NCBI GenBank assembly: GCA_035610365.1
Contig: CM069435.1
Span: 4,676,001-4,740,000 of the forward strand
From: Aquatica leii
Lineage: Eukaryota > Arthropoda > Insecta > Coleoptera > Lampyridae
Length of the DNA: 64,000 bases
Reading direction: 5' to 3'
Below, in pieces: positions 22,921 through 33,760 of this stretch. The notes below the pieces were generated by a model. It saw only the letters and a program-made list of their open reading frames with translations. It was not told where the DNA came from and made no database searches. How positions within the stretch are numbered: the first letter of the stretch is position 1; each line of letters opens with the position of its first letter. The position numbers were made by a program, and so were the translations under genes.

Positions 22921-25900
22921 TGAATATCATCACATTTGTAAAGTATTGCAGTGTACGAAATAGAAAACTTATTTTTGTAAGTAATCGTCGTTTATTGTTG
23001 AGACATAAATAACGTGATCACTCCGAAATATGTTTTATTTATTTAATTACCAAAACGTTTAGGAATTTATTTGTAACATATTGTTAATGCCGATGTAATT
23101 AACATGTAATTTCAAAACCAAGCAATTTCCATAGAACAAGATTTTTTTAAAATTTTAGATTGTGATAGTAACATTCAATTTAACCACTAACTCTGCAATT
23201 TGTTTTAATGAAAGCTCTAAAACATTGCTTTATATTTTAATTGAGTTTAAATCGTCAACACAATTTCCTTGTTCGTCTACTAAAAAAAGTTTGTACTTTT
23301 AAAAATGATCTTGTAACTATTATAGCAATAAAAACTTAAAATGCCACCAGTGTCTATACTAAAGTCATCTAAATAATTTGGGAGATCTTCATTTAGCACA
23401 TAATTCCATATTTTATAATAAATAATAATAATTGAACGCGCTTATTCAAACGTTTTCGTAGCAGTACTACGGTAATTACAGATATGAGTCATACGTCATT
23501 ACATTAGTAACAATGTAAAATTAAATTTTTTTATTATTATTTGAAACTTACGTTGTACAACGGCAGCGTTATTTGTACACTTTACCAAAAGATACAAAAT
23601 TGCTATAAAACATACATATCTACAAGAAATTCAACGTAAATAAATGTATTAGTAATGCAGTTAATGAAGATCTAATTAACTAAACTTTTAAAACCAAACA
23701 ATGTTGTTACGGTAAGAAACGTTTTTAGCAAAGACGATTATATAATGTAATTAATAACTAAATTTTTAAGACTAAAAAAAAAACGTCATAAAAATAACAA
23801 TTGTAGCTAACGTCGAAACTAAACAACATTATTGAAACAATAAAGTTTTTTTGAGTAACATTATTTTGTATTTTATTTGTCAACAAAAATTTTGATGGAC
23901 CCGTTAAAACTTGTTTTATATAAAATTTTCTAAAAACACAATTTAACAAAGTTTTTGCAATGTCAGCTAATTTAAAAACTACTGCTTTAAAAAATTAATA
24001 CACCTTTCTTTAAGCTGGTGAAATAAAATTCCTAATAAGATATGTCTACGTTTCTTTTACATTAGTATTACAAACTGTGTACATCAGTCTGTAAATATTA
24101 TAACGTTACAACTGCTTAAAATTAAAAGCAGACATTGCAAGAGCATATTTTTTACAGTTGTATTTTATCTACTAAATCAAAGTTATTCGAAAATCATACA
24201 TAAAGAAATATATTTTTATAAGTATAGAACACGTTTAAAAATAGTGAATAAGTTGAAGACTTATTTTACACCTCAACTAGACAACGTAGAAAAATGTGGT
24301 TATTTTCACAATTTTATTGAAAATGTAGTATACTACTTAGCTAATAAATGGCTAACCAAATGAAAATATTAATCATTTTTGTAATAAACACGTGATTACT
24401 AACCAATAAACTTTTAAGTTACTGATTTACTGAAAGAAAGAAAAAACATTTTTAACAAAAACAATTTCACAATTTAAGATTCAAAAATTAATTAAAATCA
24501 TGTTAAATAGGAAATTTTGCTTGCAGTTTGTAATTACAAGTGAATAACAATGTAGTTAATGACTAAGTTTTTCAAATTAAGGAACGCCACGCAAATATTT
24601 TAAGCGAAAACTAACTATTAATTTTATTTTGAAACGATTATAATTAGATATATAATTAGATTAGATAATGCTGTAATCTCAAGAAAAATAGAAACTTATG
24701 AAAAATTGCTAAAAGTTGCAAGAAAAGCAATAGGAATTTACTGGAGTCATTAGAAATGATTGAAGAAAAAACCTTTCTCAATGTTAATAATTAAGTAATC
24801 ATACTGTATAATAGAAAACTTATTGCGGATAACTACAATCTAGTTAAAGACAAAATTTCTAAAACTAAGAAACGTCACAAAATGTTTTTAACAAAAACTA
24901 TTTAGCAATTTAGTTTTTTGTTCAAATAATTAAAATTAGGTACTCTACAATCTCAATCAGCAAACAAATAAATAATTTTTAAGATATACCTACAATAAAA
25001 GCAATAAATGTACTTAAATTATTTATAAAAAGTAAAAAAGAACACTTTTTGCAAATAGATATCAAATTGTTTAAACAAGTAAATGTTACAATGTTACAAC
25101 TACTAAAAACTTAAAGCAAAATTTTGAAAGAACAAAAAAGAAAAACTATTTAGAGAATATCTGTTATAATAAAAATTGTTTTATGAGAAATGGTGTTATT
25201 GTTTGATTAAAAATTTAAAACTTGCAACCTTTTGAACGGTAATAAATCACAATCACAAATATTTAGAAACATTTTATTGTAAATAACATCGTGGTTCTAG
25301 TTTCACCATTCGTTCAAAATTAAATAACTAGTTTAAAAGATCGTAACTAAGAAAAAAAGAAATCACTTTAATTATATAGGACACTCATTTCAAAATGTTT
25401 TGATTTGACATGTTTTAATATTAACAAATGTTAAATCGAATAAACTTAAATCTGTTTAAACAATAACCGATATCTAGTTTATGTACTCAGAATTTTGTAA
25501 TGAAAAGTAGCTTCGAGATATTCACAAAGTAAAAAAAAATTGTTTATAATTTCAATTTTTCTTTTGTTTAATGTAATCTTAAAAACATAGTTCGTTCCAT
25601 GCATTCACTACTGTAAGCCGTTATTTTAAATATTATAATACGTTTTTACAATTTAAGAATTATTAAACTTAAAGTTTAGCTCTGTGGGTACCTAAGTAAC
25701 GTTTAAATTTCTACACAAAGTTAATGTTACGAACAATCATTATTGAAATCAAACTTCATTAAAAACAGAAAAAAGTTACAAAGCCCATTTAATACGCAAA
25801 GTAATACTCATAGATGCATTGTAACTTAATCTATTTAAAAAAAATTCTTTAAAGCGACTTAGTGCGTGTCATTTAATTTAAAGCAAAGATTTTGTCTGAC

Positions 25901-25954
25901 TGCCATTGCTGTGGTTTACAACAAGTTGTGTATCGCAATTTAATTTTAATACAT
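22921..25954. other. AT-rich inner part of the left arm, no gene
   Basis: About 3 kb of very AT-rich sequence is mirrored at 26232-29277. Only chance frames were found (for example 63 codons at 23758-23949). Confidence 0.6.
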
Positions 25955-26231
25955 ATTTGAAATAAATCTTGTTTGAAAGTAATTTATTATTTGCTGGAAT
26001 GGTGGTTTATGCAGTTTTAATTGACATAGTAATAGCAGAAGAAAAAAGCTTAGAATAAGCTTACACAGGTAAACAAGAATTGTCTGTTATGCTGTTTGCA
26101 ATTTTTATGAAATATAAGAAAGCAGTTAGTCGTAAAATAACTACTAAAGTGGGAAATTTAACTTGACCCCACGCATTTTGTGTCACTGCGTATGTACATA
26201 GTAAATTTATAAATGAATGTGTATTAAATTA
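25955..26231. other. 277-bp single-copy centre of the palindrome
   Basis: This is the only part of the element not duplicated in inverse. It is AT-rich with no open frame of note. It shows neither a transposase remnant nor a recognisable promoter. Confidence 0.75.
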
Positions 26232-29200
26232 ATGTATTAAAATTAAATTGCGATACACAACTTGTTGTAAACCACAGCAATGACAGTCAGACAAAATCTT
26301 TGCTTTAAATTAAATGACACGCACTAAGTCGCTTTAAAGAATTTTTTTTAAATAGATTAAGTTACAATGCATCTATGAGTATTACTTTGCGTATTAAATG
26401 GGCTTTGTAACTTTTTTCTGTTTTTAATGAAGTTTGATTTCAATAATGATTGTTCGTAACATTAACTTTGTGTAGAAATTTAAACGTTACTTAGGTACCC
26501 ACAGAGCTAAACTTTAAGTTTAATAATTCTTAAATTGTAAAAACGTATTATAATATTTAAAATAACGGCTTACAGAAGTGAATGCATGCAACGAACTATG
26601 TTTTTAAGATTACATTAAACAAAAGAAAAATTGAAATTATAAACAATTTTTTTACTTTGTGAATATCTCGAAGCTACTTTTCATTACAAAATTCTGAGTA
26701 CATAAACTAGATATCGGTTATTGTTTAAACAGATTTAAGTTTATTCGATTTAACATTTGTTAATATTAAAACATGTCAAATCAAAACATTTTGAAATGAG
26801 TGTCCTATATAATTAAAGTGATTTCTTTTTTTCTTAGTTACGATCTTTTAAACTAGTTATTTAATTTTGAACGAATGGTGAAACTAGAACCACGATGTTA
26901 TTTACAATAAAATGTTTCTAAATATTTGTGATTGTGATTTATTACCGTTCAAAAGGTTGCAAGTTTTAAATTTTTAATCAAACAATAACACCATTTCTCA
27001 TAAAACAATTTTTATTATAACAGATATTCTCTAAATAGTTTTTCTTTTTTTTTTGTTCTTTCAAAATTTTGCTTTAAGTTTTTAGTAGTTGTAACATTGT
27101 AACATTTACTTGTTTAAACAATTTGATATCTATTTGCAAAAAAAGTGTTCTTTTTTTTACTTTTTATAAATAATTTAAGTACATTTATTGCTTTTATTGT
27201 AGGTATATCTTAAAAAAATTATTTATTTGTTTGCTGATTGAGATTGTAGAGTACCTAATTTTAATTATTTGAACAAAAAACTAAATTGCTAAATAGTTTT
27301 TGTTAAAAACATTTTGTGACGTTTCTTAGTTTTAGAAATTTTGTCTTTAACTAGATTGTAGTTATCCGCAATAAGTTTTCTATTATACAGTATGATTACT
27401 TAATTATTAACATTGAGAAAGGTTTTTTCTTCAATCATTTCTAATGACTCCAGTAAATTCCTATTGCTTTTCTTGCAACTTTTAGCAATTTTTCATAAGT
27501 TTCTATTTTTCTTGAGATTACAGCATTATCTAATCTAATTATATATCTAATTATAATCGTTTCAAAATAAAATTAATAGTTAGTTTTCGCTTAAAATATT
27601 TGCGTGGCGTTCCTTAATTTGAAAAACTTAGTCATTAACTACATTGTTATTCACTTGTAATTACAAACTGCAAGCAAAATTTCCTATTTAACATGATTTT
27701 AATTAAGTTTTGAATCTTAAATTGTGAAATTGTTTTTGTTAAAAATGTTTTTTCTTTCTTTCAGTAAATCAGTAACTTAAAAGTTTATTGGTTAGTAATC
27801 ACGTGTTTATTACAAAAATGATTAATATTTTCATTTGGTTAGCCATTTATTAGCTAAGTAGTATACTACATTTTCAATAAAATTGTGAAAATAACCACAT
27901 TTTTCTACGTTGTCTAGTTGAGGTGTAAAATAAGTCTTCAACTTATTCACTATTTTTAAACGTGTTCTATACTTATAAAAATATATTTCTTTATGTATGA
28001 TTTTCGAATAACTTTGATTTAGTAGATAAAATACAACTGTAAAAAATATGCTCTTGCAATGTCTGCTTTTAATTTTAAGCAGTTGTAACGTTATAATATT
28101 TACAGACTGATGTACACAGTTTGTAATACTAATGTAAAAGAAACGTAGACATATCTTATTAGGAATTTTATTTCACCAGCTTAAAGAAAGGTGTATTAAT
28201 TTTTTTAAAGCAGTAGTTTTTAAATTAGCTGACATTGCAAAAACTTTGTTAAATTGTGTTTTTAGAAAAATTTTATATAAAACAAGTTTTAACGGGTTCA
28301 TCAAAATTTTTGTTGACAAATAAAATACAAAATAATGTTACTCAAAAAACTTTATTGTTTCAATAATGTCGTTTAGTTTCGACGTTAGCTACAATTGTTA
28401 TTTTTATGACGTTTTTTTTTTAGTCTTAAAAATTTAGTTATTAATTACATTATATAATCGTCTTTGCTAAAAACGTTTCTTACCGTAACAACATTGTTTG
28501 GTTTTAAAAGTTTAGTTAATTAGATCTTCATTAACTGCATTACTAATACATTTATTTACGTTTAATTTCTTGTAGATATGTATGTTTTATAGCAATTTTG
28601 TATCTTTTGGTAAAGTGTACAAATAACGCTGCCGTTGTACAACGTAAGTTTCAAATAATAATAAAAAAATTTAATTTTACATTGTTACTAATGTAATGAC
28701 GTATGACTCATATCTGTAATTACCGTAGTACTGCTACGAAAACGTTTGAATAAGCGCGTTCAATTATTATTATTTATTATAAAATATGGAATTATGTGCT
28801 AAATGAAGATCTCCCAAATTATTTAGATGACTTTAGTATAGACACTGGTGGCATTTTAAGTTTTTATTGCTATAATAGTTACAAGATCATTTTTAAAAGT
28901 ACAAACTTTTTTTAGTAGACGAACAAGGAAATTGTGTTGACGATTTAAACTCAATTAAAATATAAAGCAATGTTTTAGAGCTTTCATTAAAACAAATTGC
29001 AGAGTTAGTGGTTAAATTGAATGTTACTATCACAATCTAAAATTTAAAAAAAAATCTTGTTCTATGGAAATTGCTTGGTTTTGAAATTACATGTTAATTA
29101 CATCGGCATTAACAATATGTTACAAATAAATTCCTAAACGTTTTGGTAATTAAATAAATAAAACATATTTCGGAGTGATCACGTTATTTATGTCTCAACA

Positions 29201-29277
29201 ATAAACGACGATTACTTACAAAAATAAGTTTTCTATTTCGTACACTGCAATACTTTACAAATGTGATGATATTCAAT

Positions 29278-30080
29278 CTAATGCTTTATGGTAGGTATAT
29301 TTTTTGTTTGGTTGCCTGGCGCATAAACAAATAAATCTGACGGTTTCCCTACGCGGGAGCAGCCAACATGCAACTGTCCACGAGAGAAGCATGAGTTTTC
29401 AAGATTAACGCCGCAAACATTCAACGACTGACCCTGGTATTTATTTATTGTTATAGCAAAAGCAAGTCGCACTGGAAATTGCAGTCGTTTGAATTCAAAT
29501 GGTACCTACGTCAGTTGGTACCATTGGGATGCGGGGTATCAACACATTTTCTCTCCCTTATATTTTCCTTTTAGAATTGTTGCTTCGATCACATTGTTAA
29601 GTAATTTTTTTACTGCTAGCCGTGTGCCGCTAAAAAGACGCGATGTCCGATTAGATTGAAAATTTGCTTGGTTTGTAGCATTTCGAGTTCTTCGACCCAA
29701 ATTACTGCGCCTACGTTTTGGCGGCATGGGTCTAAACGTAATCACACTGAGCACACAACTAGTTTTAAAGAGAAGTAAAAATATAAAAAGCAACCAAGAA
29801 ACTGCCACGCACAGAAGAATAAATGGTGAATGTCACGTACGATAATATTTTATTCTTTGATGATTTTTTCCAGGGGCATAGATTATCCAAACGCGTCTTT
29901 GTTTTGTTTAGATTGAAGTTGACGATTTACGTCAAATGTTTGACAGTTCGTTTGTATGTATGTGTATGTTGTTTTACTATTTTCCACGCCAATTTTGTCT
30001 CTTCATTAAAACTGTGCCTTAAGGAACATATGACAAAAAAAATAGCCGCGTTGGTCCAGCCGTTCTCCAGTTTTACGCAA
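29278..30080 (-). mobile_element. Internally deleted Helitron, right arm (5' end lost)
   Basis: Mirror of the left-arm copy, with MPPKRRRSNLG at about 29727 and helicase tail FAITINKYQGQS at 29472-29278. Compared with the left arm, 32 bp containing the terminal TCTATATAAATAAGAATGA are deleted, so this copy lacks a Helitron 5' end. Small differences (an extra ACTTCTCT-type indel upstream of the ATG, ACS to GCS, a changed C-terminus) show independent mutation. Confidence 0.82.
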
Positions 30081-30596
30081 CAAAAATAGTTGTTTCTATA
30101 TCGACATTTCTAAGTTTGAAAAGTTATGATTCAATAAGATTTTGCATATGAGTCAATACAATAATTAATAAAAATTAATTTAAAGGTAGGGATTTTCAGA
30201 AATTTCTAATTGTATTTAGTATAGTTTGTGTCTTCTTCGTGTTAAAATGTGTACGAATGAGCTCTTTAATATTAAATTAACATTTATAAATTTAAAAACA
30301 AGTTAGTGGCATATGGGGTAAGTGAATTTTTTTTTAAGTAATTGTTTTGTTTTTTCTTTTCTTTAAACATAATCTAAGTTTATTACTTAATAAATAGTTT
30401 TATTTTTAGTTTTTATAACTATAAATTATATTCTTAAGTAGGTTTTTCAAAAACGTAGGTATTATTTAAAGTTTTACAAAATGATTTTTATTGTTAGCTA
30501 CTAAATTTTAAATTTAAAAAAAAATCAATTTTTTCTTGCTCTTGTAAATTATTATGATTAAAGTAACTAATATAAAATTTAAAAATTATTCCGCCT

Positions 30597-30760
30597 TTTT
30601 AAAAACATTTTTTACCAATTGTAAAAGTTGTTACGCCATTTTAAAACTATATTTTACTACCAACTGTTAAATTTGTTACGCCATTTCTAAATTATTTTTA
30701 CTACCAACTGAAAAATTTGTTACGCCATTTCAAAATTATTTTTACTACCAACTGAAAAAT
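30597..30760 (-). repeat. 44-bp tandem repeat, right arm
   Basis: Reverse-complement units (TTGTTACGCCATT...TTTTACTACCAACTG) mirror 21413-21590. Confidence 0.8.
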
Positions 30761-32413
30761 TTTAAAAACTATTTTGTCGCCAGTTTTTAAATTTATTTAG
30801 CTATCATAAAAGTATCTTTGTCGCTAATTTTTAATTTTTTTGTTTTACTTATTCAAAATTGTTTTTCGACTTTATTTTGACTTAACTTTATATAGATTAG
30901 AATTATTGTTTATCTTTAATTCCTAATACTTGAGTTTTTGGAAAATTAACGTACAACTTAATTCTGTTATTTTTTTTAGTTTACGGTTTAAAGAATTCTT
31001 AATCTAAAACTACGGTAGAATTATTACACATTAACCTATTTTTATTATTTTAACTTAATTGTTGTTTATGTTAGTTTAAAAACACTTGAACTTAAATTTG
31101 TAATATTCATTCGCAATTTAATTTTGTTGTTTTGCAGTTTTTTTTTCATTTCTTCTTAATCTAAAACTATTATTGTTAAATTATTTGCACATTAAAATAA
31201 TAATTTTAAATAAGTACAACATTTTTTTTTGTTTTACTTATTTGAATTCATTTATGAGTATTATTTTAACTTAATTAAAAAAATTCGTTTTAATTCATGA
31301 ATTGTTAACGACTTAAATGTATGTATTTAAAATATTGATATATTTATAGTATAATTATTATTTAACTTAGTTTGAACGCGCAAATTATTTTCGTTCTTTT
31401 CTAGTTTTTCCATTACTTCTTACTATAAAACTATTTATTACTAATTATTGTACATTAAAATCCAAACTTAAAGTAAATAATTCATTTATTAATATTATTT
31501 TATCATAATTAAAATTTCTATTAAAACATGAATGTTGACGATATGAAATTATGCTTTATTTAAACTTTTGATAGATATATATTACAATTATGATTTAACA
31601 TAATTTTTGAAAACATTAAAACTTCAATTTGAAAAATAAACGCGCAAATTAATTTAGTTGTTTTACAGTTTTACAATTTCATTACTTCTTAGTCAAACGT
31701 CAAATTATTTGCACATTAAAATCAAAATTTTAAAAAACTGTTTTCTATACTCTTTTATTTTTAGTGCTTGAGTAATCTAGAAGTTTCACATTTCTCTAAA
31801 AAAATCTCGTTTTAATTCATGAATCGTTGACGACTTAAATTGTGCTGTATTTAAAATATTGATAGATTTGTATCATAGTTATTATTTAACTTTAGTTTGA
31901 ACGTGCAAATTATTTTCGTTGTTTTGCAGTTTTTTCATTACTTCTTAATATAAAACTATTTATTATTGTTTATTGTACATTGAAATTTAAATTTAAAACA
32001 AATACCAGGTACATTGTTTTTCTGTTTTACTTATTTGAATTCATTTATTAGTATTATTTTCCCATAATTAAAATTTCTTTTAAAACATGAATGTTGACGA
32101 TATAAAATTATGCTTTATTTAGAATTTTGATAGATATATGTATATCACAATTATTATTATCTAACATAATTTTTCAAAACATTAAAACTTGAATTTGAAA
32201 GATAAACGCGCTAATTAATTTAGTAATTTTTTTAGTTAGTTTAGTCTACAGTTTTTACAACTTCATTGCTTCTTAATCAAAATTACTATTATTAAATTAT
32301 TAGCACATTAAAATCTAAATTTTAAAAATTGTTTTCTATACTCTTTTATTTTTAGTGCTTGAGTAATTTAGAAGTTTCACATTTCTCTAAATTATTCCAC
32401 TATTTTAGTCACA

Positions 32414-32483
32414 GTTTTCGTAGCGCAGTGGTAAAGTCGCCGATTCGTAATCGAGGAGCCCGGGTTCGAGTCCGAGTACACTC
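32414..32483 (+). other. tRNA-Thr(CGT)-like sequence, right arm
   Basis: Identical in layout to 19651-19720 but on the plus strand: A-box TAGCGCAGTGGTAAAG, anticodon loop TTCGTAA, B-box GGTTCGAGTCC, with poor T and acceptor stems. Both copies point towards the nearer end of the palindrome. Confidence 0.6.
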
Positions 32484-32570
32484 TCAGTTTTTTTTAAATA
32501 AAAATTCTCACTCGAATCTATGACGCATACAAAATTACCGATTATGCGATGACGTAACATGCAAACAATG

Positions 32571-32641
32571 TGAGAGAGAAAAAATGTGTGAGAGAGAAAA
32601 ATGTGTGAGAGAGAAAAAATGTGTGAGAGAGAAAAATGTGG
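32571..32641 (-). repeat. 18-bp tandem repeat, right arm
   Basis: Units of AAAAATGTGTGAGAGAGA mirror those at 19498-19563. Confidence 0.8.
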
Positions 32642-32783
32642 AAAAAATATGACTCATGGGAAAAATTAGTTACATAATCAAACGATGACTCACACCCAGA
32701 AATACCTCGCATACGTTTCCGCCGAGGTCAGTAATGACGTCAGTGAAAGTGAAAGTTCAAGGTTGCGTCGTCCATATTCTACT

Positions 32784-32789
32784 TACAAC
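32784..32789. repeat. Right 6-bp target-site duplication of the palindrome
   Basis: TACAAC directly follows CTACT, the last bases of the right arm. It is the same hexamer in the same orientation as at 19343-19348. Confidence 0.7.
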
Positions 32790-32824
32790 TTTTATAGCAG
32801 ACAATGAATTTTTATAATAACAAA

Positions 32825-32880
32825 TAGCCCCGCCTTTTTCGATAAAACCAATAATAACTAGTGTGCTGAGTTGTGTTCAT
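32825..32880 (+). repeat. Right copy of the flanking direct repeat
   Basis: TAGCCCCGCCTTTTTCGATAA through GTGTGCTGAGTTGTGTT is about 75-80% similar by eye to 19274-19330, in the same orientation. Confidence 0.6.
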
Positions 32881-33033
32881 TTGCAGATTTCGTGAAAAAA
32901 AATCATTATTATGAAGGGAGATAGCGTTTGTCTTCTACAAAACAAAATGACATATTGCAGTTTATTGTAACGAATTTTATTATTGAAACGAATTTTTTTT
33001 TACTTATACTAAAAATATATACACGTTTATAAC

Positions 33034-33414
33034 TAGTGCTGGGCGATACGAAATTTTGTGTATCGAATATCGATATGCAATTTGTATCGATACGTATCGA
33101 TATATCGATACGTATCGGAATATCGATACGTATCGAAATATCATACCCAGTACGTATCTAAATATCAGTGTATCTGTGTAGCAGATTTTTTGAAATCTAA
33201 GATAAAAATACTCGTACTTGTAATTTTAGAAAAAAAGTTGTTAATTAAGGGCATTAGAAAGACAAATATACGTATCGAAATATCGATACGTATCGAAATA
33301 TCTATACGTATCGATATTTCGATATATCGATACGAGCTTGTGGTTTGTATCGGCGTATCGATACGCCCGACGTATCTATACGTATCGATATATCGATACA
33401 ACGACCCAGGACTA
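33034..33414. mobile_element. 381-bp hAT-type MITE built of ATACGTAT-like palindromes
   Basis: Ends TAGTGCTGGG and CCCAGGACTA are inverted repeats with one mismatch. The 8-bp duplication TTTATAAC flanks them (33026-33033 and 33415-33422), and removing the insert restores the LTR. An 8-bp duplication and TAG-type ends fit the hAT superfamily. Much of the interior consists of CGATACGTATCG and CGATATATCG units on both sides of a unique centre, so a 128-codon frame here is a repeat artefact. Confidence 0.85.
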
Positions 33415-33461
33415 TTTATAACTAACCGAATTAATTTAATCTAAAGATATTCAATAAAAAC

Positions 33462-33475
33462 ACTTACATTTTAAT
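33462..33475. repeat. 14-bp target duplication, left of the PLE pair
   Basis: ACTTACATTTTAAT here and at 38465-38478 bound the whole PLE pair. One copy plus the flanks rebuilds the LTR. Confidence 0.88.
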
Positions 33476-33650
33476 ATAAAATCTTAAGCTTTCGCGGTTG
33501 TTATGTTTAAAATTATAAGCGACTTTCGGCTTAGACCGCGTCGTAGTAAAACACCCAGACTTAGGCTTGGTCATAGTCTCTTCTTGAGAGCCAAAACAAG
33601 AAGTAGAACTTGGCCTTTGCCGTATTGTCGTTCGTGAACCCAAACAAACT

Positions 33651-33685
33651 GACGTTTCGCAAGACATTGCAGCTTGCATCTTCAG
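33651..33685 (-). ncRNA. Hammerhead-ribozyme-like motif, left PLE
   Basis: Minus strand reads CTGAAGA, a hairpin (GCAAG/CTTGC), GAAAC and GTC. This is the ordered core of a type I hammerhead with a minimal stem III (ACGT, self-complementary, as needed for dimer folding). One extra base lies between CTGAAGA and stem II. PLE pLTRs are known to carry such ribozymes. Confidence 0.6.
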
Positions 33686-33760
33686 AGTGGTAAATGTCAC
33701 TGAAAGAAAAGTGGAAATGACGATATTTATACCAATAGCGATTAGCGTGATTAACGAACC

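Larger units (their letters stand above)
19349..25954 (+). repeat. Left arm of the palindrome
   Basis: This arm is 6606 bp. From outside in it holds an AP-1/CRE-like TGACGTCA-containing end segment, an 18-bp tandem repeat, a tRNA-like sequence, diverged repeats of about 300/600 bp (19741-21360), a 44-bp tandem repeat (21413-21590), a deleted Helitron (22097-22920) and about 3 kb of very AT-rich sequence without genes (22921-25954). Confidence 0.85.
19349..32783. mobile_element. 13.4-kb palindromic element with ~6.6-kb terminal inverted repeats
   Basis: The sequence from 19349 to 25954 reappears as its reverse complement from 26232 to 32783. The ends are AGTAGAATATGG and CCATATTCTACT, and the direct hexamer TACAAC flanks both sides. 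A spot check at the inner 94 bases found one mismatch. Other stretches differ by small indels, and the arms differ by 54 bp in length. No transposase, integrase or polymerase is encoded, so it is non-autonomous. A 6-bp target duplication with AG/CT ends is what is reported for Polinton/Maverick elements. Long, internally repetitive inverted repeats resemble Foldback/Galileo elements. Which group mobilised it is inference. Clean outer ends plus the duplication argue against a simple inverted segmental duplication. Confidence 0.8.
26232..32783 (-). repeat. Right arm of the palindrome
   Basis: This arm is 6552 bp, the reverse complement of the left arm. It contains mirrored copies of every left-arm feature: inner AT-rich part 26232-29277, Helitron 29278-30080, 44-bp repeat 30597-30760, composite repeats 30770-32395, tRNA-like 32414-32483 and 18-bp repeat 32571-32641. 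Private indels, such as a 32-bp loss at the Helitron 5' end, show that the arms have diverged since duplication. Confidence 0.85.

Noticed and set aside
19349..32783. Palindrome as a sequencing or assembly fold-back artefact
   Set aside because: The arms differ by private indels (for example 32 bp at the Helitron end, 54 bp in total length) and the outer ends are flanked by a direct hexamer, which a read chimera would not give. Raw reads would still settle it.
33058..33444. 128-codon plus-strand frame rich in Tyr/Ile/Ser/Arg
   Set aside because: It translates the ATACGTAT palindromic repeats of the MITE; composition is a repeat artefact.
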